The notes under the pieces: generated by a model
Database searches by the model: none
What the model was told of the DNA's origin: nothing
The model's input: only the letters and a program-made list of their open reading frames with translations
Source: a virus
IMG/VR virus record: IMGVR_UViG_3300044620_000037
Coordinates: 1-22,059 of that record
Reading direction: 5' to 3' (one strand)
Length of the DNA stretch: 22,059 nucleotides
In this document: positions 5,764-12,879 of the stretch, in pieces
How positions within the stretch are numbered: the stretch's first letter is position 1
How the letters are laid out: each line of letters starts with the position of its first letter
Position numbers and translations under genes: made by a program

Positions 5764-8700
5764 TTAGTTTCCTTCTAGTTGAGCCACGCGGGCGCGGAGT
5801 GATTGAATTTCTGCAATGAGGTTGGCGATGAGTTCAGGTGCAGAATAGTCCATCGCCTGCATTTTCTCTCCGTCCTTCTCGCCTGTAGCGATTGGCGTTT
5901 CGGAGACTTCCTGAACTTCGTGCGCCAGCAGACCGATGAAGCGACTGCCGTCTGCCTTCCAGCTACCTTGCACCGGCTTGAGCGCATCGATGTATGCGCC
6001 GCTGTTGGCAACAGGCCCATCGATTTCCTTGAGGCGGTAATCCGACGAAGTGTTGTAGGCGGTGGCGGTTCCGGATACTGTGACAAGACCAACTTCGCCG
6101 TTGGGATTGTTAAACGAAAGCAAACCCGTATTAGCTGTACTGGACGCGCCTATCCTGACAAAAAGAGGAGCAAGTTGCACTCCTGATACACCAGATACAG
6201 GCGCAGTCGTCGTCCCCACCAGCAAGTTACCGCTGCTGTCGATGCGGGCGCGTTCTGCGTTGTTGGTAACAAAGTAGATTGGCTTATTGGCGGCTTGATA
6301 GACCGCTAGGCCAACCGTGTCCTGACCGAAATAAGCTGTTGAACTCTGGCCTACAACTTTAAGGTACGTCGAAGCAGCGCCGCCGTTTACTTCTAGCTTA
6401 TCGGTTGGTGCAGTCGTACCAATCCCTATATTACCAGCAGCGGTGACGGTCATAGGCGTCCGCGCACCGTAGGTTGCGTCGTTAGTCTTAAAGTCCCAAT
6501 CGACGGTGCCGCCAGCGGGCGACCTAGCTACGATGTTTATGTTGTAAGTGTTTGTCTCAGAAGATGTACCTACGCGAAGGTTTCCAGCGACGGATAACCG
6601 TTCTGCTGGCGAGGCCGTGCCAATCCCGACGTTACCGCCAGCTTCTTGAAGGGTAAGGTTGTATGCTGTTGCGCTGTCGCTACGCTGGGCTTGAAGCCAA
6701 ACGTGTCCGTCCCCACCGTTAGTACCAATCCCAAGGCCGTAAAGTGGGTCCGCATTTGAAAAGAACGCGGGGTAGTTGGTGACGTCGCCCAATACGGGAG
6801 CGTTTATCGAAGCAGCCGCCGACACCCGAAGGCGAGCCAATCCCGCTGTTGTACCAAGGTTGAAGTTACCGCTGGCATCGAAACGACCACGTTCAGTGTT
6901 GTTAGTGAAAAATGTTACGGGCTGTGAGGTAATAGTGCAAAGCCTGAGAGATACGCCAGCTTCAGTTTCAAGGGCAACTAACGAGCCGTCTGCATACAAA
7001 TACCCACGGTTTGAACCCGCCGTCTGAAGCGCCATTATCGTGGAGCTAGTGCCATTGACGCCGAATACGGTGCGCCCACTTGTGACGTATGGCGCGGCAG
7101 TGTTACCGATAACGACGTTGCCGCTGCTGTCGATGCGCATACGTTCTGTGCCGCCAGTACGCAAAGTCAGATAGGAATTACCCTCCACAAACATGGCGCT
7201 GTCAGTTCCAGAACGGCCAATCGCCCCAAGGTAAGTATCGTCAGAACGACGAAGCACAATGAAGCTATTGCCGTTACCGGATGCGTTGTTGTCGCGCATG
7301 TTGATAGCCTGAGTGATGCTACCGCTGCTATTGAAAGCGACAAGCATCTGGTCATTGCCGACGCCAGTTGTGGCTCCGATAAAGAAGCGACCGTCGCTAG
7401 AGAAGCGAGCACTCAGTCCGTTGCTTGAATTGTAGAAATCCGATTGGCCGTTATCCGCGACAATGAAACGGGTGGCCCCGCCAGAGGTAGCCGCCTCAAA
7501 CGAATAGGTTGACCCTGTAGTCCCAGCACCGCGAACAGTAAGGCGACCATTGCCGCTCGTCGCTCCAACAAACAAGTTGCCGCTGCCGTCGATGCGGGCG
7601 CGTTCATTGCCGTTAGTCCAAAACCGTATGTTTGCGGCGTCTATAGTAAAAGGCCCGTACCCTGCATATCCAGCCGAATATGAAACAAGGACGCTGCCGG
7701 TATACGCCGCCGCGTAAGGAATGACACGCACGTTGCCAGTTGTGGCGTTAAGCGCGATGCCATAGGCTTCATCCGCAACCGTATTGATTTGTCCACCAGC
7801 AACAGCCAGTTTGTTCCCCGGCGACGCCGTACCAATCCCGACGTTGCCGCTGCTGTCGATGCGCATCTTTTCGGTGTCGTTATTTTGGAAGACAATAGGT
7901 TTAGCGCCGACTGCTCCAAAATAAGCACCGCCAACAATGCCGCTCATGAAGGCTTGGTCAGTTCCGCTATTGGCAGACACGCATAGTGGGAATGTCGGTG
8001 AAGCCGTACCAATCCCGACGTTGCCCGCAGCGTTGATGCGCATCCGCTCTGTGGGCGCGGTATTGACCGCAGACGAAGTGCCGAAGGCAACGATGCCCTG
8101 CCCAGCGGAGTTTTGGATGTATGTAGAAAACTCACCCGCGCTGTCCACGGCGCTGGTTGCAAAGCTGTAGTTGGCCGTCCAGTATTGCTCGCCGCCGGAC
8201 GTACCGTTCATGCCTATGCGTCCGAAATACGCCCAGCCACTTGCTGCCAGCGTAATCCCGTTGGTGGACCCCGTTGCGCCAGCCAACGCCAAACGCGCAT
8301 TTGGCGTAGCCGTACCAATCCCGACGTTGCCGCTGGTATCAATATTTAGGCGCGCAGTCGTGTTTGTCCCGATTGAAATCGGGTAGTTGCCATCGGTAAA
8401 AATCTGCGCTGTTTCGCCGCTGAAGCCGCCTGTAAGCTGCGAGCCACCAATACCTCCGCTAGAAGAGTACTGGATGCGCAGGGAGCGAGATGCGTCATTT
8501 GTCGCAATAATCTGCGACGTCGAACCAGAAGCGGTCGAGGTGTTATTCGTAACAAGGCTTGCATTTCCAGCAGAGGAATAACGCACGCGGACATTTCCGG
8601 TCACATCCAGCTTCGCACCCGGCGTAGCCGTACCAACCCCGACGTTCGTGCCGTCATCGTACACCACAGACGCGCTGGCGGCAGATGTGCCGTTGCCCTT

Positions 8701-9321
8701 GACCAGATAGCCAGAGGTGAGTGACGTTGCGCCTGTGCCGCCATTAGCTACAGCCAGAGTGCCAGCAAGCGTGATTGCGCCAGTCGTGGCTGACGATGGT
8801 GTGAGGCCCGTTGTGCCTGCGCTGAACGACGTTACGCCGATACCTGAAAGCGTTGCCCATGAGGGAGCGCCGCCAGTATTGCCCACAAGCACCTGACCCG
8901 TAGAGCCGACAGCGGTGGCAGAGATAGCCGAAGTGCCGTTACCGAGCAGGACGCCGTTCGCGCCGAGTGTCGTTGCGCCAGTGCCACCGTTAGCCACAGG
9001 AAGAAGCCCGTAGCCGTCCGAGATAGACTTCTCAGCCGGATAGGTAACGAAGACGTCCTTGGTGCCCGCAGCAAAATCTACAAGCGAACCACTATTGCTG
9101 GACTCAAGCACAGTATCACGTGAGAGCGTAGGGCCAGCACCGAGATATGTACCGATACCGACTTCCCACTGACTACCAGCGTTAATCGTGTAGTACGTAG
9201 TGTTGCCGTTGCCGATTGCACTAAAAGACTGGTAGCCAGTTATGGCCCCAGCAAGGGTTATAGTCCCCGTACCAGTGGTAGTGGTAGTCTCGCGTACGCG
9301 GTCAGCAACGACTAAAGGCAT
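5764..9321 (-). CDS. Tail fibre with C-terminal S74 self-cleaving chaperone, 1185 aa
   Basis: Forms the main receptor-binding fibre, probably a trimer. ATG 9319-9321 follows TAAGGA. Residues 1 to about 105 (MPLVVADRVRETTTTTG, later TLSRDTVLESSNSG and VFVTYPAEKS) form a widespread virion-anchor domain. GGTGAT-type repeats follow at about 110-200. A long shaft then carries roughly nine copies of (T/N)ERxRIDxSGNVGIGTxxP. The C-terminus from residue 1092 is the S74 intramolecular chaperone: SSDYRLKE gives the Ser1093/Lys1098 dyad (Ser+5), followed by FIGLLAHEVQEV and a final coiled coil (LIAEIQSLRARVAQLEG). Cleavage is expected just before Ser1093, after trimerisation. Family knowledge comes from endosialidase-type fibres; the motif is directly visible. 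Confidence 0.93.
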   Translation of the reverse strand: MPLVVADRVRETTTTTGTGTITLAGAITGYQSFSAIGNGNTTYYTINAGSQWEVGIGTYLGAGPTLSRDTVLESSNSGSLVDFAAGTKDVFVTYPAEKSISDGYGLLPVANGGTGATTLGANGVLLGNGTSAISATAVGSTGQVLVGNTGGAPSWATLSGIGVTSFSAGTTGLTPSSATTGAITLAGTLAVANGGTGATSLTSGYLVKGNGTSAASASVVYDDGTNVGVGTATPGAKLDVTGNVRVRYSSAGNASLVTNNTSTASGSTSQIIATNDASRSLRIQYSSSGGIGGSQLTGGFSGETAQIFTDGNYPISIGTNTTARLNIDTSGNVGIGTATPNARLALAGATGSTNGITLAASGWAYFGRIGMNGTSGGEQYWTANYSFATSAVDSAGEFSTYIQNSAGQGIVAFGTSSAVNTAPTERMRINAAGNVGIGTASPTFPLCVSANSGTDQAFMSGIVGGAYFGAVGAKPIVFQNNDTEKMRIDSSGNVGIGTASPGNKLAVAGGQINTVADEAYGIALNATTGNVRVIPYAAAYTGSVLVSYSAGYAGYGPFTIDAANIRFWTNGNERARIDGSGNLFVGATSGNGRLTVRGAGTTGSTYSFEAATSGGATRFIVADNGQSDFYNSSNGLSARFSSDGRFFIGATTGVGNDQMLVAFNSSGSITQAINMRDNNASGNGNSFIVLRRSDDTYLGAIGRSGTDSAMFVEGNSYLTLRTGGTERMRIDSSGNVVIGNTAAPYVTSGRTVFGVNGTSSTIMALQTAGSNRGYLYADGSLVALETEAGVSLRLCTITSQPVTFFTNNTERGRFDASGNFNLGTTAGLARLRVSAAASINAPVLGDVTNYPAFFSNADPLYGLGIGTNGGDGHVWLQAQRSDSATAYNLTLQEAGGNVGIGTASPAERLSVAGNLRVGTSSETNTYNINIVARSPAGGTVDWDFKTNDATYGARTPMTVTAAGNIGIGTTAPTDKLEVNGGAASTYLKVVGQSSTAYFGQDTVGLAVYQAANKPIYFVTNNAERARIDSSGNLLVGTTTAPVSGVSGVQLAPLFVRIGASSTANTGLLSFNNPNGEVGLVTVSGTATAYNTSSDYRLKEIDGPVANSGAYIDALKPVQGSWKADGSRFIGLLAHEVQEVSETPIATGEKDGEKMQAMDYSAPELIANLIAEIQSLRARVAQLEGN

Positions 9322-9330
9322 TGGTCTTCC

Positions 9331-9804
9331 TTATACGATACGGATAATTGCGGTTGTGTTGGTAGCCGTTGGGAAGATGATGGTGAAGTCACCGTCTGTT
9401 GAGGTTTTGTCCGAACCGAAATCTAGCGTAGCAACAGCAGCGTTCGTCAGCGTGGTGTTCGCGTTCGAGTTAGCCGAAGGTGTCGTATTGTAGATAAGCG
9501 CGCCGCGTGCCGTGATGGACGCGTTAGCAAAGGTAAGGTCCGAGAAGTCGGTGAAGCCCGTGCCTGTTGAAGCCGAGTTGTTCGACGTGACTACGCCCAG
9601 ATTGACCAGCGTACCGCCACCAGCGGTGTAGTTTGTACCTGTCGCCTCATTGGACGCGGTGTATGCGGTGGTGTTGGCGTCAATCGAAGCGGACGAAGTG
9701 TATAGTGCGAGTTTAAAAGTATCGCCACCAGTTGCACGGAAATCGTGTACAGCCAGCATAAGCTCGGCCTTAAAACTAGTGCACATTGCTTGGGTAATCG
9801 GCAT
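9331..9804 (-). CDS. Conserved phage structural protein, 157 aa
   Basis: ATG 9802-9804 has a strong TAAGGAGG ribosome site. The N-terminus (MPITQAMCTSFKAELMLAVH) and the segment DTFKLALYTSSASID are a pattern I recognise from many phage structural modules, always near fibre genes. The rest is Ala/Thr/Asn-rich and beta-type (FTDFSDLTFANASITARGA), ending in TIIFPTATNTTAIIRIV. There is no enzyme motif. It sits between a conserved 94-residue protein and the S74 fibre, so a fibre adaptor or tail decoration role is plausible. No specific function is known to me. Confidence 0.78.
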   Translation of the reverse strand: MPITQAMCTSFKAELMLAVHDFRATGGDTFKLALYTSSASIDANTTAYTASNEATGTNYTAGGGTLVNLGVVTSNNSASTGTGFTDFSDLTFANASITARGALIYNTTPSANSNANTTLTNAAVATLDFGSDKTSTDGDFTIIFPTATNTTAIIRIV

Positions 9805-9816
9805 CTTAAAGCCTCC

Positions 9817-10101
9817 TTATGTATCGAGTATGGCGGTTAACTCTGGGTACCCCGCCTGTTTAAATTTGTTTACCAGAGTTACGTTGTGGGACCGCACTGC
9901 CTCGTGCATATAGTGCACAAGCACCCCACGGATGCTGTCTTTGAAGGCTTCGGCTTGGTCGCGGATAGCAGGGTGTGCACCACTACCGACATAGATAATC
10001 TTGTCTAACGCACGCTCGGCAACTTCTTCCGGCGTGAAACCACGGCCTTCGGTCGTCATAACCATGACGTTGCCAACATTACCTGAGACGGGGTCGAACA
10101 T
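9817..10101 (-). CDS. Conserved phage protein, 94 aa, helical
   Basis: ATG 10099-10101 follows an excellent TAGGAGGT site that overlaps the upstream stop. The sequence contains TTEGRGFTPEEVAERALDKI (residues 16-35), a small loop with AHPAIRDQAEAF, and a second helix (GVLVHYMHEAVRSHNVTLVN). This GRGxTPEEVAERxxxK signature recurs in small proteins of podovirus-like genomes. No function is established that I know of. It is soluble and mostly alpha-helical, with no signal or membrane segment. Strong translation and the position after the adaptor gene suggest a virion or assembly role. Confidence 0.78.
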   Translation of the reverse strand: MFDPVSGNVGNVMVMTTEGRGFTPEEVAERALDKIIYVGSGAHPAIRDQAEAFKDSIRGVLVHYMHEAVRSHNVTLVNKFKQAGYPELTAILDT

Positions 10102-10110
10102 CTATACCTC

Positions 10111-10791
10111 CTACGCGACCGGATACCGCGCTTGTGGCGTCCGGTACATATCTTGACGGTTCTTGCCTTCGCCAAGCTGTTTGAGCATACCCAACGCGTC
10201 GTTGTACCGTTTCTGATACTCGGCATTGATGTCCTGCTCGCCCTTCATAAAGATATACGCTTCGATAAGCGCACCGTAGAGCAACACGCTGTCGAAGTTA
10301 TCACCCAACCAGCTTGTGCCAGCAGTTACGATGGACTCTGGGTAGTAGAAGTAATGCAGTTCGACTGCATAGTTCGCGTCTGGCGTCGGCCCCAAGATGT
10401 ACGAGTTCTCGTCAAAGTAGGCGTAGTGCGTGGGTATACCCGTCGTGCTTGGGTTTGGAAACGACTGCCGGATAAAGCTGACGTCCTTGTTGAGCAAATA
10501 CTCATACCGTCCGGTCGCGTCGATAACCGCCATGGAGAAGTTAGCCAGCCAGTCTGAAGGCACGGACAGATACTTATTGCCAGACGTCATATTACCCGTC
10601 ACGTTCTTACGCAAGTCAAGCAGCTGCACCGCGTTAAAGATGCGCTGCTCAGCCTGTTCGATGAACGTGTTAATCTGTTCGGTAGACGTCAAAGTCACCG
10701 TGCTGGAGCCGTCAGAGCCGGTCCATGAGGTGTTGGGGAAATCGTTTTCGACGTACCCCTTGATTGTCTCGAACAGTTGTGCGTAGTTCAT
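10111..10791 (-). CDS. Head-tail adaptor protein (SU10-adaptor-like), 226 aa
   Basis: Likely sits under the portal and joins the head to the tail nozzle. ATG 10789-10791 overlaps the stop of the 46-residue gene as TAATG. An N-terminal helical part (residues 36-63, with FIEQAEQRIFNAVQLLDLRK) is followed by YLSVPSDWL (74-82). Then come the ligand-like beta segment YILGPTPDANYAVELHYFYY (131-150) and a helical part with WLGDNFDSVLLYGALIEAYIF (161-181). The order PSDW, LxPxPDxxYxxELxYY, LYGAL(I)EA is the pattern of short-tailed-phage adaptor proteins. A second connector-like gene lies at 11523-12233. Family assignment is by motif recall, not alignment. Confidence 0.8.
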   Translation of the reverse strand: MNYAQLFETIKGYVENDFPNTSWTGSDGSSTVTLTSTEQINTFIEQAEQRIFNAVQLLDLRKNVTGNMTSGNKYLSVPSDWLANFSMAVIDATGRYEYLLNKDVSFIRQSFPNPSTTGIPTHYAYFDENSYILGPTPDANYAVELHYFYYPESIVTAGTSWLGDNFDSVLLYGALIEAYIFMKGEQDINAEYQKRYNDALGMLKQLGEGKNRQDMYRTPQARYPVA

Positions 10792-10931
10792 TAGCCCAGT
10801 TTCTTGCTGCTATGCGTGCCCTTAGTTGCTGCACCCGTACCGCGAGTCTTCACAGTCTGAGTGTTAGCTACGTTGTTCGGGTAGCCGTTATTGTTCTTCA
10901 CAATCGGCACCGTCTTGGGTTTGTAGTCCAT
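10791..10931 (-). CDS. Conserved 46-residue basic phage protein
   Basis: A short gene read directly: MDYKPKTVPIVKNNNGYPNN, then VANTQTVKTRGTGAATKGTH, ending SSKKLG. ATG 10929-10931 lies one base beyond the previous stop, and its stop overlaps the adaptor start as TAATG. The GYPNNVxxTxTVxxRGxGAATKGT signature is familiar from many phage genomes, where it always lies among structural genes. It is basic, Gly/Thr/Asn-rich and probably unstructured. Function unknown. It shares the lysine-rich character of the block that starts at 14818. Confidence 0.82.
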   Translation of the reverse strand: MDYKPKTVPIVKNNNGYPNNVANTQTVKTRGTGAATKGTHSSKKLG

Positions 10932-10932
10932 A

Positions 10933-11124
10933 TTATTTACTCCGCGAAGATTTCTTCTGGTTGGCGATTTTGGCTAAGTTACGGCCCATTGCACCCATTT
11001 GTGCGTTGGTCTTGCCGCCCTTGGCCATCTTAGTCAGAGGCTTGCCCTTGTGCATTGCGCGCTCGTGCTTGTGCACGGCCTTCGCTGCAGTGGCTTTGTC
11101 CTGCTTCATGTCTTTCTTATCCAT
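10933..11124 (-). CDS. Lysine-rich AKGG-motif protein, 63 aa
   Basis: ATG 11122-11124 (MDKKDMKQDKATAAKAVHKH) is the best start, with GGAG 8 bases before it; a GTG immediately upstream is less likely. The first half is a strongly charged helix. Residues 30-38 (LTKMAKGGK) carry the AKGG motif shared with the proteins at 12625, 12879 and 14489. The tail (ANQKKSSRSK) is very basic. It is too small and simple for an enzyme. Binding to DNA or to the capsid interior is an inference from charge and position. Confidence 0.78.
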   Translation of the reverse strand: MDKKDMKQDKATAAKAVHKHERAMHKGKPLTKMAKGGKTNAQMGAMGRNLAKIANQKKSSRSK

Positions 11125-11126
11125 CA

Positions 11127-11519
11127 CTAATTCTCCGTCTCGATTGTTACGGTCCCTACTTGACCATTGCCTAATAGCGTATTTGGAAGACCAAATAAAC
11201 CCAAAGGATTATTTAACCCTACAGGGTCCCACCCCCACTGAATTACGCGGCTACCATCAGTGGGGTTATTGTTCACGTTCAGGCCCGCTTGGAAATAGCT
11301 GTTATCTGGACGTGGGTCGCGCAGAGCCTGTGGGTCATCTACTGGATACATACCCAATTGGAGCTGCGGCTGGTCCGGTTCCCAGCATGTGGGGCACACG
11401 AGAATATTGACGTTCTTGGTCTTAATAACGAGCCGCTTGAGTTCCTTAAGTTTATAACGAAAGTTACAGCGGTCGCACTGGGCGATTGCCCATTTACCAG
11501 AGGCGAACCGGTTAGGCAC
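11127..11519 (-). CDS. Zinc-ribbon phage protein, 130 aa
   Basis: Starts at GTG 11517-11519, a few bases after the upstream stop; the next in-frame Met is far inside (residue 57), so GTG is the credible start. Residues 15-18 (CDRC) and 42-45 (CPTC) form a four-cysteine zinc ribbon. Basic residues lie between the knuckles (KLKELKRL), and the second knuckle continues as WEPDQP. The C-terminal two thirds is Gly/Asn/Pro-rich (DGSRVIQWGWDPVGLNNP). The metal site may bind nucleic acid or simply hold a small structural fold. The gene lies between the two adaptor-like genes, so a virion or connector role is likely. Confidence 0.78.
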   Translation of the reverse strand: MPNRFASGKWAIAQCDRCNFRYKLKELKRLVIKTKNVNILVCPTCWEPDQPQLQLGMYPVDDPQALRDPRPDNSYFQAGLNVNNNPTDGSRVIQWGWDPVGLNNPLGLFGLPNTLLGNGQVGTVTIETEN

Positions 11520-11522
11520 GTA

Positions 11523-12233
11523 TCACCGGAAATACTGACGAGGCGCGATGCGCAGTGGCGCTTTCTCGCGGTCCTCATCAGCAGCCTGCTGCCAGAGTTC
11601 TTCGTATTGTGCTTTTAGGCTCATGGAACGCTCAAGCGCGCCCGGCACCTTCAGGGATAAGTGATACGCGAGACCAGCCACCAGACAAGGGAGGAACCTA
11701 AACGGTATATCTTGCGTAGTAGTGCCATCGCCAGCATCCTCTAAACGGCGCAAGCGCCAATAGACAAAGGTGTAGAAGTTGTTCTGGTCCGGTGCGGGCC
11801 ACACATTAATCTGTGGGTTGGCTACGCCAGTAACCGGATAGTCTGCGCCTGACTGGCGGTTAATCCACACTTGGATAGGCCGACCCTGCGCGTTCTTGTT
11901 CGGGATGGTCGAGTATGTGTCGATGCTGATACGGCTGATGGTGATATCAGTCTGCTGCTGCCCAGTCTGGGTACGCACGACATGCTCAAGCAAATCAATG
12001 GTGTCGATGGGTAAATCGTAAACAATCTGCCCTTGCACCAACGGTATCGAACCCTGCTCGATGGTCCACAGGTTAATACCACGGTTGGCCCACTCAATAG
12101 TGAGCAGATTGAGGCTGCGGCGCGCAGTGCGCAAGTCATAACCCGTGCGAAGTTCTGCACCGCAACGCTCGAAAGCCTCTTCGACTAGGTCGTTGAGGTT
12201 GAGATTAAATGCACTGGTTCCGCTTGTGGTCAT
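11523..12233 (-). CDS. Head-tail connector/tail accessory protein, 236 aa
   Basis: ATG 12231-12233 overlaps the upstream stop as ATGA. The N-terminal helices (LNDLVEEAFERCG, LRTARRSLNLLTIEWANRG) are followed by a beta segment (GQIVYDLPIDTIDLLEHVV), a polar linker and PQINVWPAPD with YTFVYWRLRRLEDAG. A C-terminal helical tail follows, with LPCLVAGLAYHLSLKVPG and YEELWQQAADEDREK. Overall order and size resemble gp4-like tail accessory or adaptor proteins of short-tailed phages, which attach beneath the portal. The other adaptor-like gene (10111-10791) has a parallel layout, and the two may be remote relatives. Confidence 0.78.
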   Translation of the reverse strand: MTTSGTSAFNLNLNDLVEEAFERCGAELRTGYDLRTARRSLNLLTIEWANRGINLWTIEQGSIPLVQGQIVYDLPIDTIDLLEHVVRTQTGQQQTDITISRISIDTYSTIPNKNAQGRPIQVWINRQSGADYPVTGVANPQINVWPAPDQNNFYTFVYWRLRRLEDAGDGTTTQDIPFRFLPCLVAGLAYHLSLKVPGALERSMSLKAQYEELWQQAADEDREKAPLRIAPRQYFR

Positions 12234-12625
12234 CGGTATTTCGCCGCCTTCTTCGCTATGGCCTTCGGCTGCTTAACGAACTGCTTGCCCGCCTTAGTGC
12301 CTTCGCGCTTCGCCTTGCTTGTAGCAGAGTATTCCTGAGAACTCAAAGCCTCACGTGCTTTCTTGGGTAAGTAGCGCTCACCCGTAGCTTTCGGCCCTTG
12401 AGTAGACGGCTTGCCTGACTTGGTACCCCAGTCTTCCTTACCCCATTTGGACAAAGATTTCTGCGCTTCTGTCTTCGGGCCGCTGTAGCTGCCGCCGGAC
12501 TTCTTGTACCGCTGGGTCGCAAGCTGGGCTTTACGGGCGGACCATTGACCTGCGTTTCCACCCTTCGTGCCAGCCTTTACGCTGGCAACGATGCGCTTCC
12601 ATTTAGGTTCGTCCGACCGTGCCAT
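12230..12625 (-). CDS. DUF5872-like basic protein, 131 aa
   Basis: ATG 12623-12625 overlaps the previous stop as TAATG. The sequence follows the DUF5872 pattern known from phages and a few cellular genomes: MARSDEPKWKRIVASVKAG, then GQWSARKAQLATQRYKKSGG, LSKWGKEDWGTKSGKPS, GERYLPKKAREALSSQEY and KGxKAGKQFVKQP near the end. It is strongly basic, with conserved Trp residues (WSARK, KWxKEDWGT). No catalytic motif is visible. In this setting it may be packaged with or bind DNA. Family naming is from memory; the motif order is clear. Confidence 0.85.
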   Translation of the reverse strand: MARSDEPKWKRIVASVKAGTKGGNAGQWSARKAQLATQRYKKSGGSYSGPKTEAQKSLSKWGKEDWGTKSGKPSTQGPKATGERYLPKKAREALSSQEYSATSKAKREGTKAGKQFVKQPKAIAKKAAKYR

Positions 12626-12879
12626 TACTTTTTCTTAAAGCCCTTCAGCAACTGCGCAAACCGTGCACGTTGGCCTAGCTTACCCGGAGCCTTAGCGGCC
12701 TTGGCAAGCTTACCAGCTGGTATTGGCTTGCCCTTCTTAGCACCAAGAGCCGAGCGCAGTGCACCCGGCTTCTTAATGGCTTTCGAAATGTCGAGTTTCG
12801 CCTCGCCGCCCTTAGCCATACCTGTGGCCTTGGGCATCTTAGCTGGGTTCATAGCCCCCATACCCCGACAAGCGCGCAT
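12625..12879 (-). CDS. Lysine-rich AKGG-motif protein, 84 aa
   Basis: Start (ATG 12877-12879) and stop both lie in TAATG overlaps with neighbours. The N-terminus MRACRGMGAMNPAKMPK is a known opening of small phage proteins. GMAKGGE (residues 20-26) is the shared AKGG motif. I count 18 Lys and 5 Arg against 2 acidic residues, and the Ala/Lys/Gly-rich C-terminus (GKLAKAAKAPGKLGQRARFA) resembles histone-tail-like or nucleoid-protein sequence. There are no membrane segments. A DNA-condensing or capsid-internal role is inferred, not shown. Confidence 0.78.
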   Translation of the reverse strand: MRACRGMGAMNPAKMPKATGMAKGGEAKLDISKAIKKPGALRSALGAKKGKPIPAGKLAKAAKAPGKLGQRARFAQLLKGFKKK

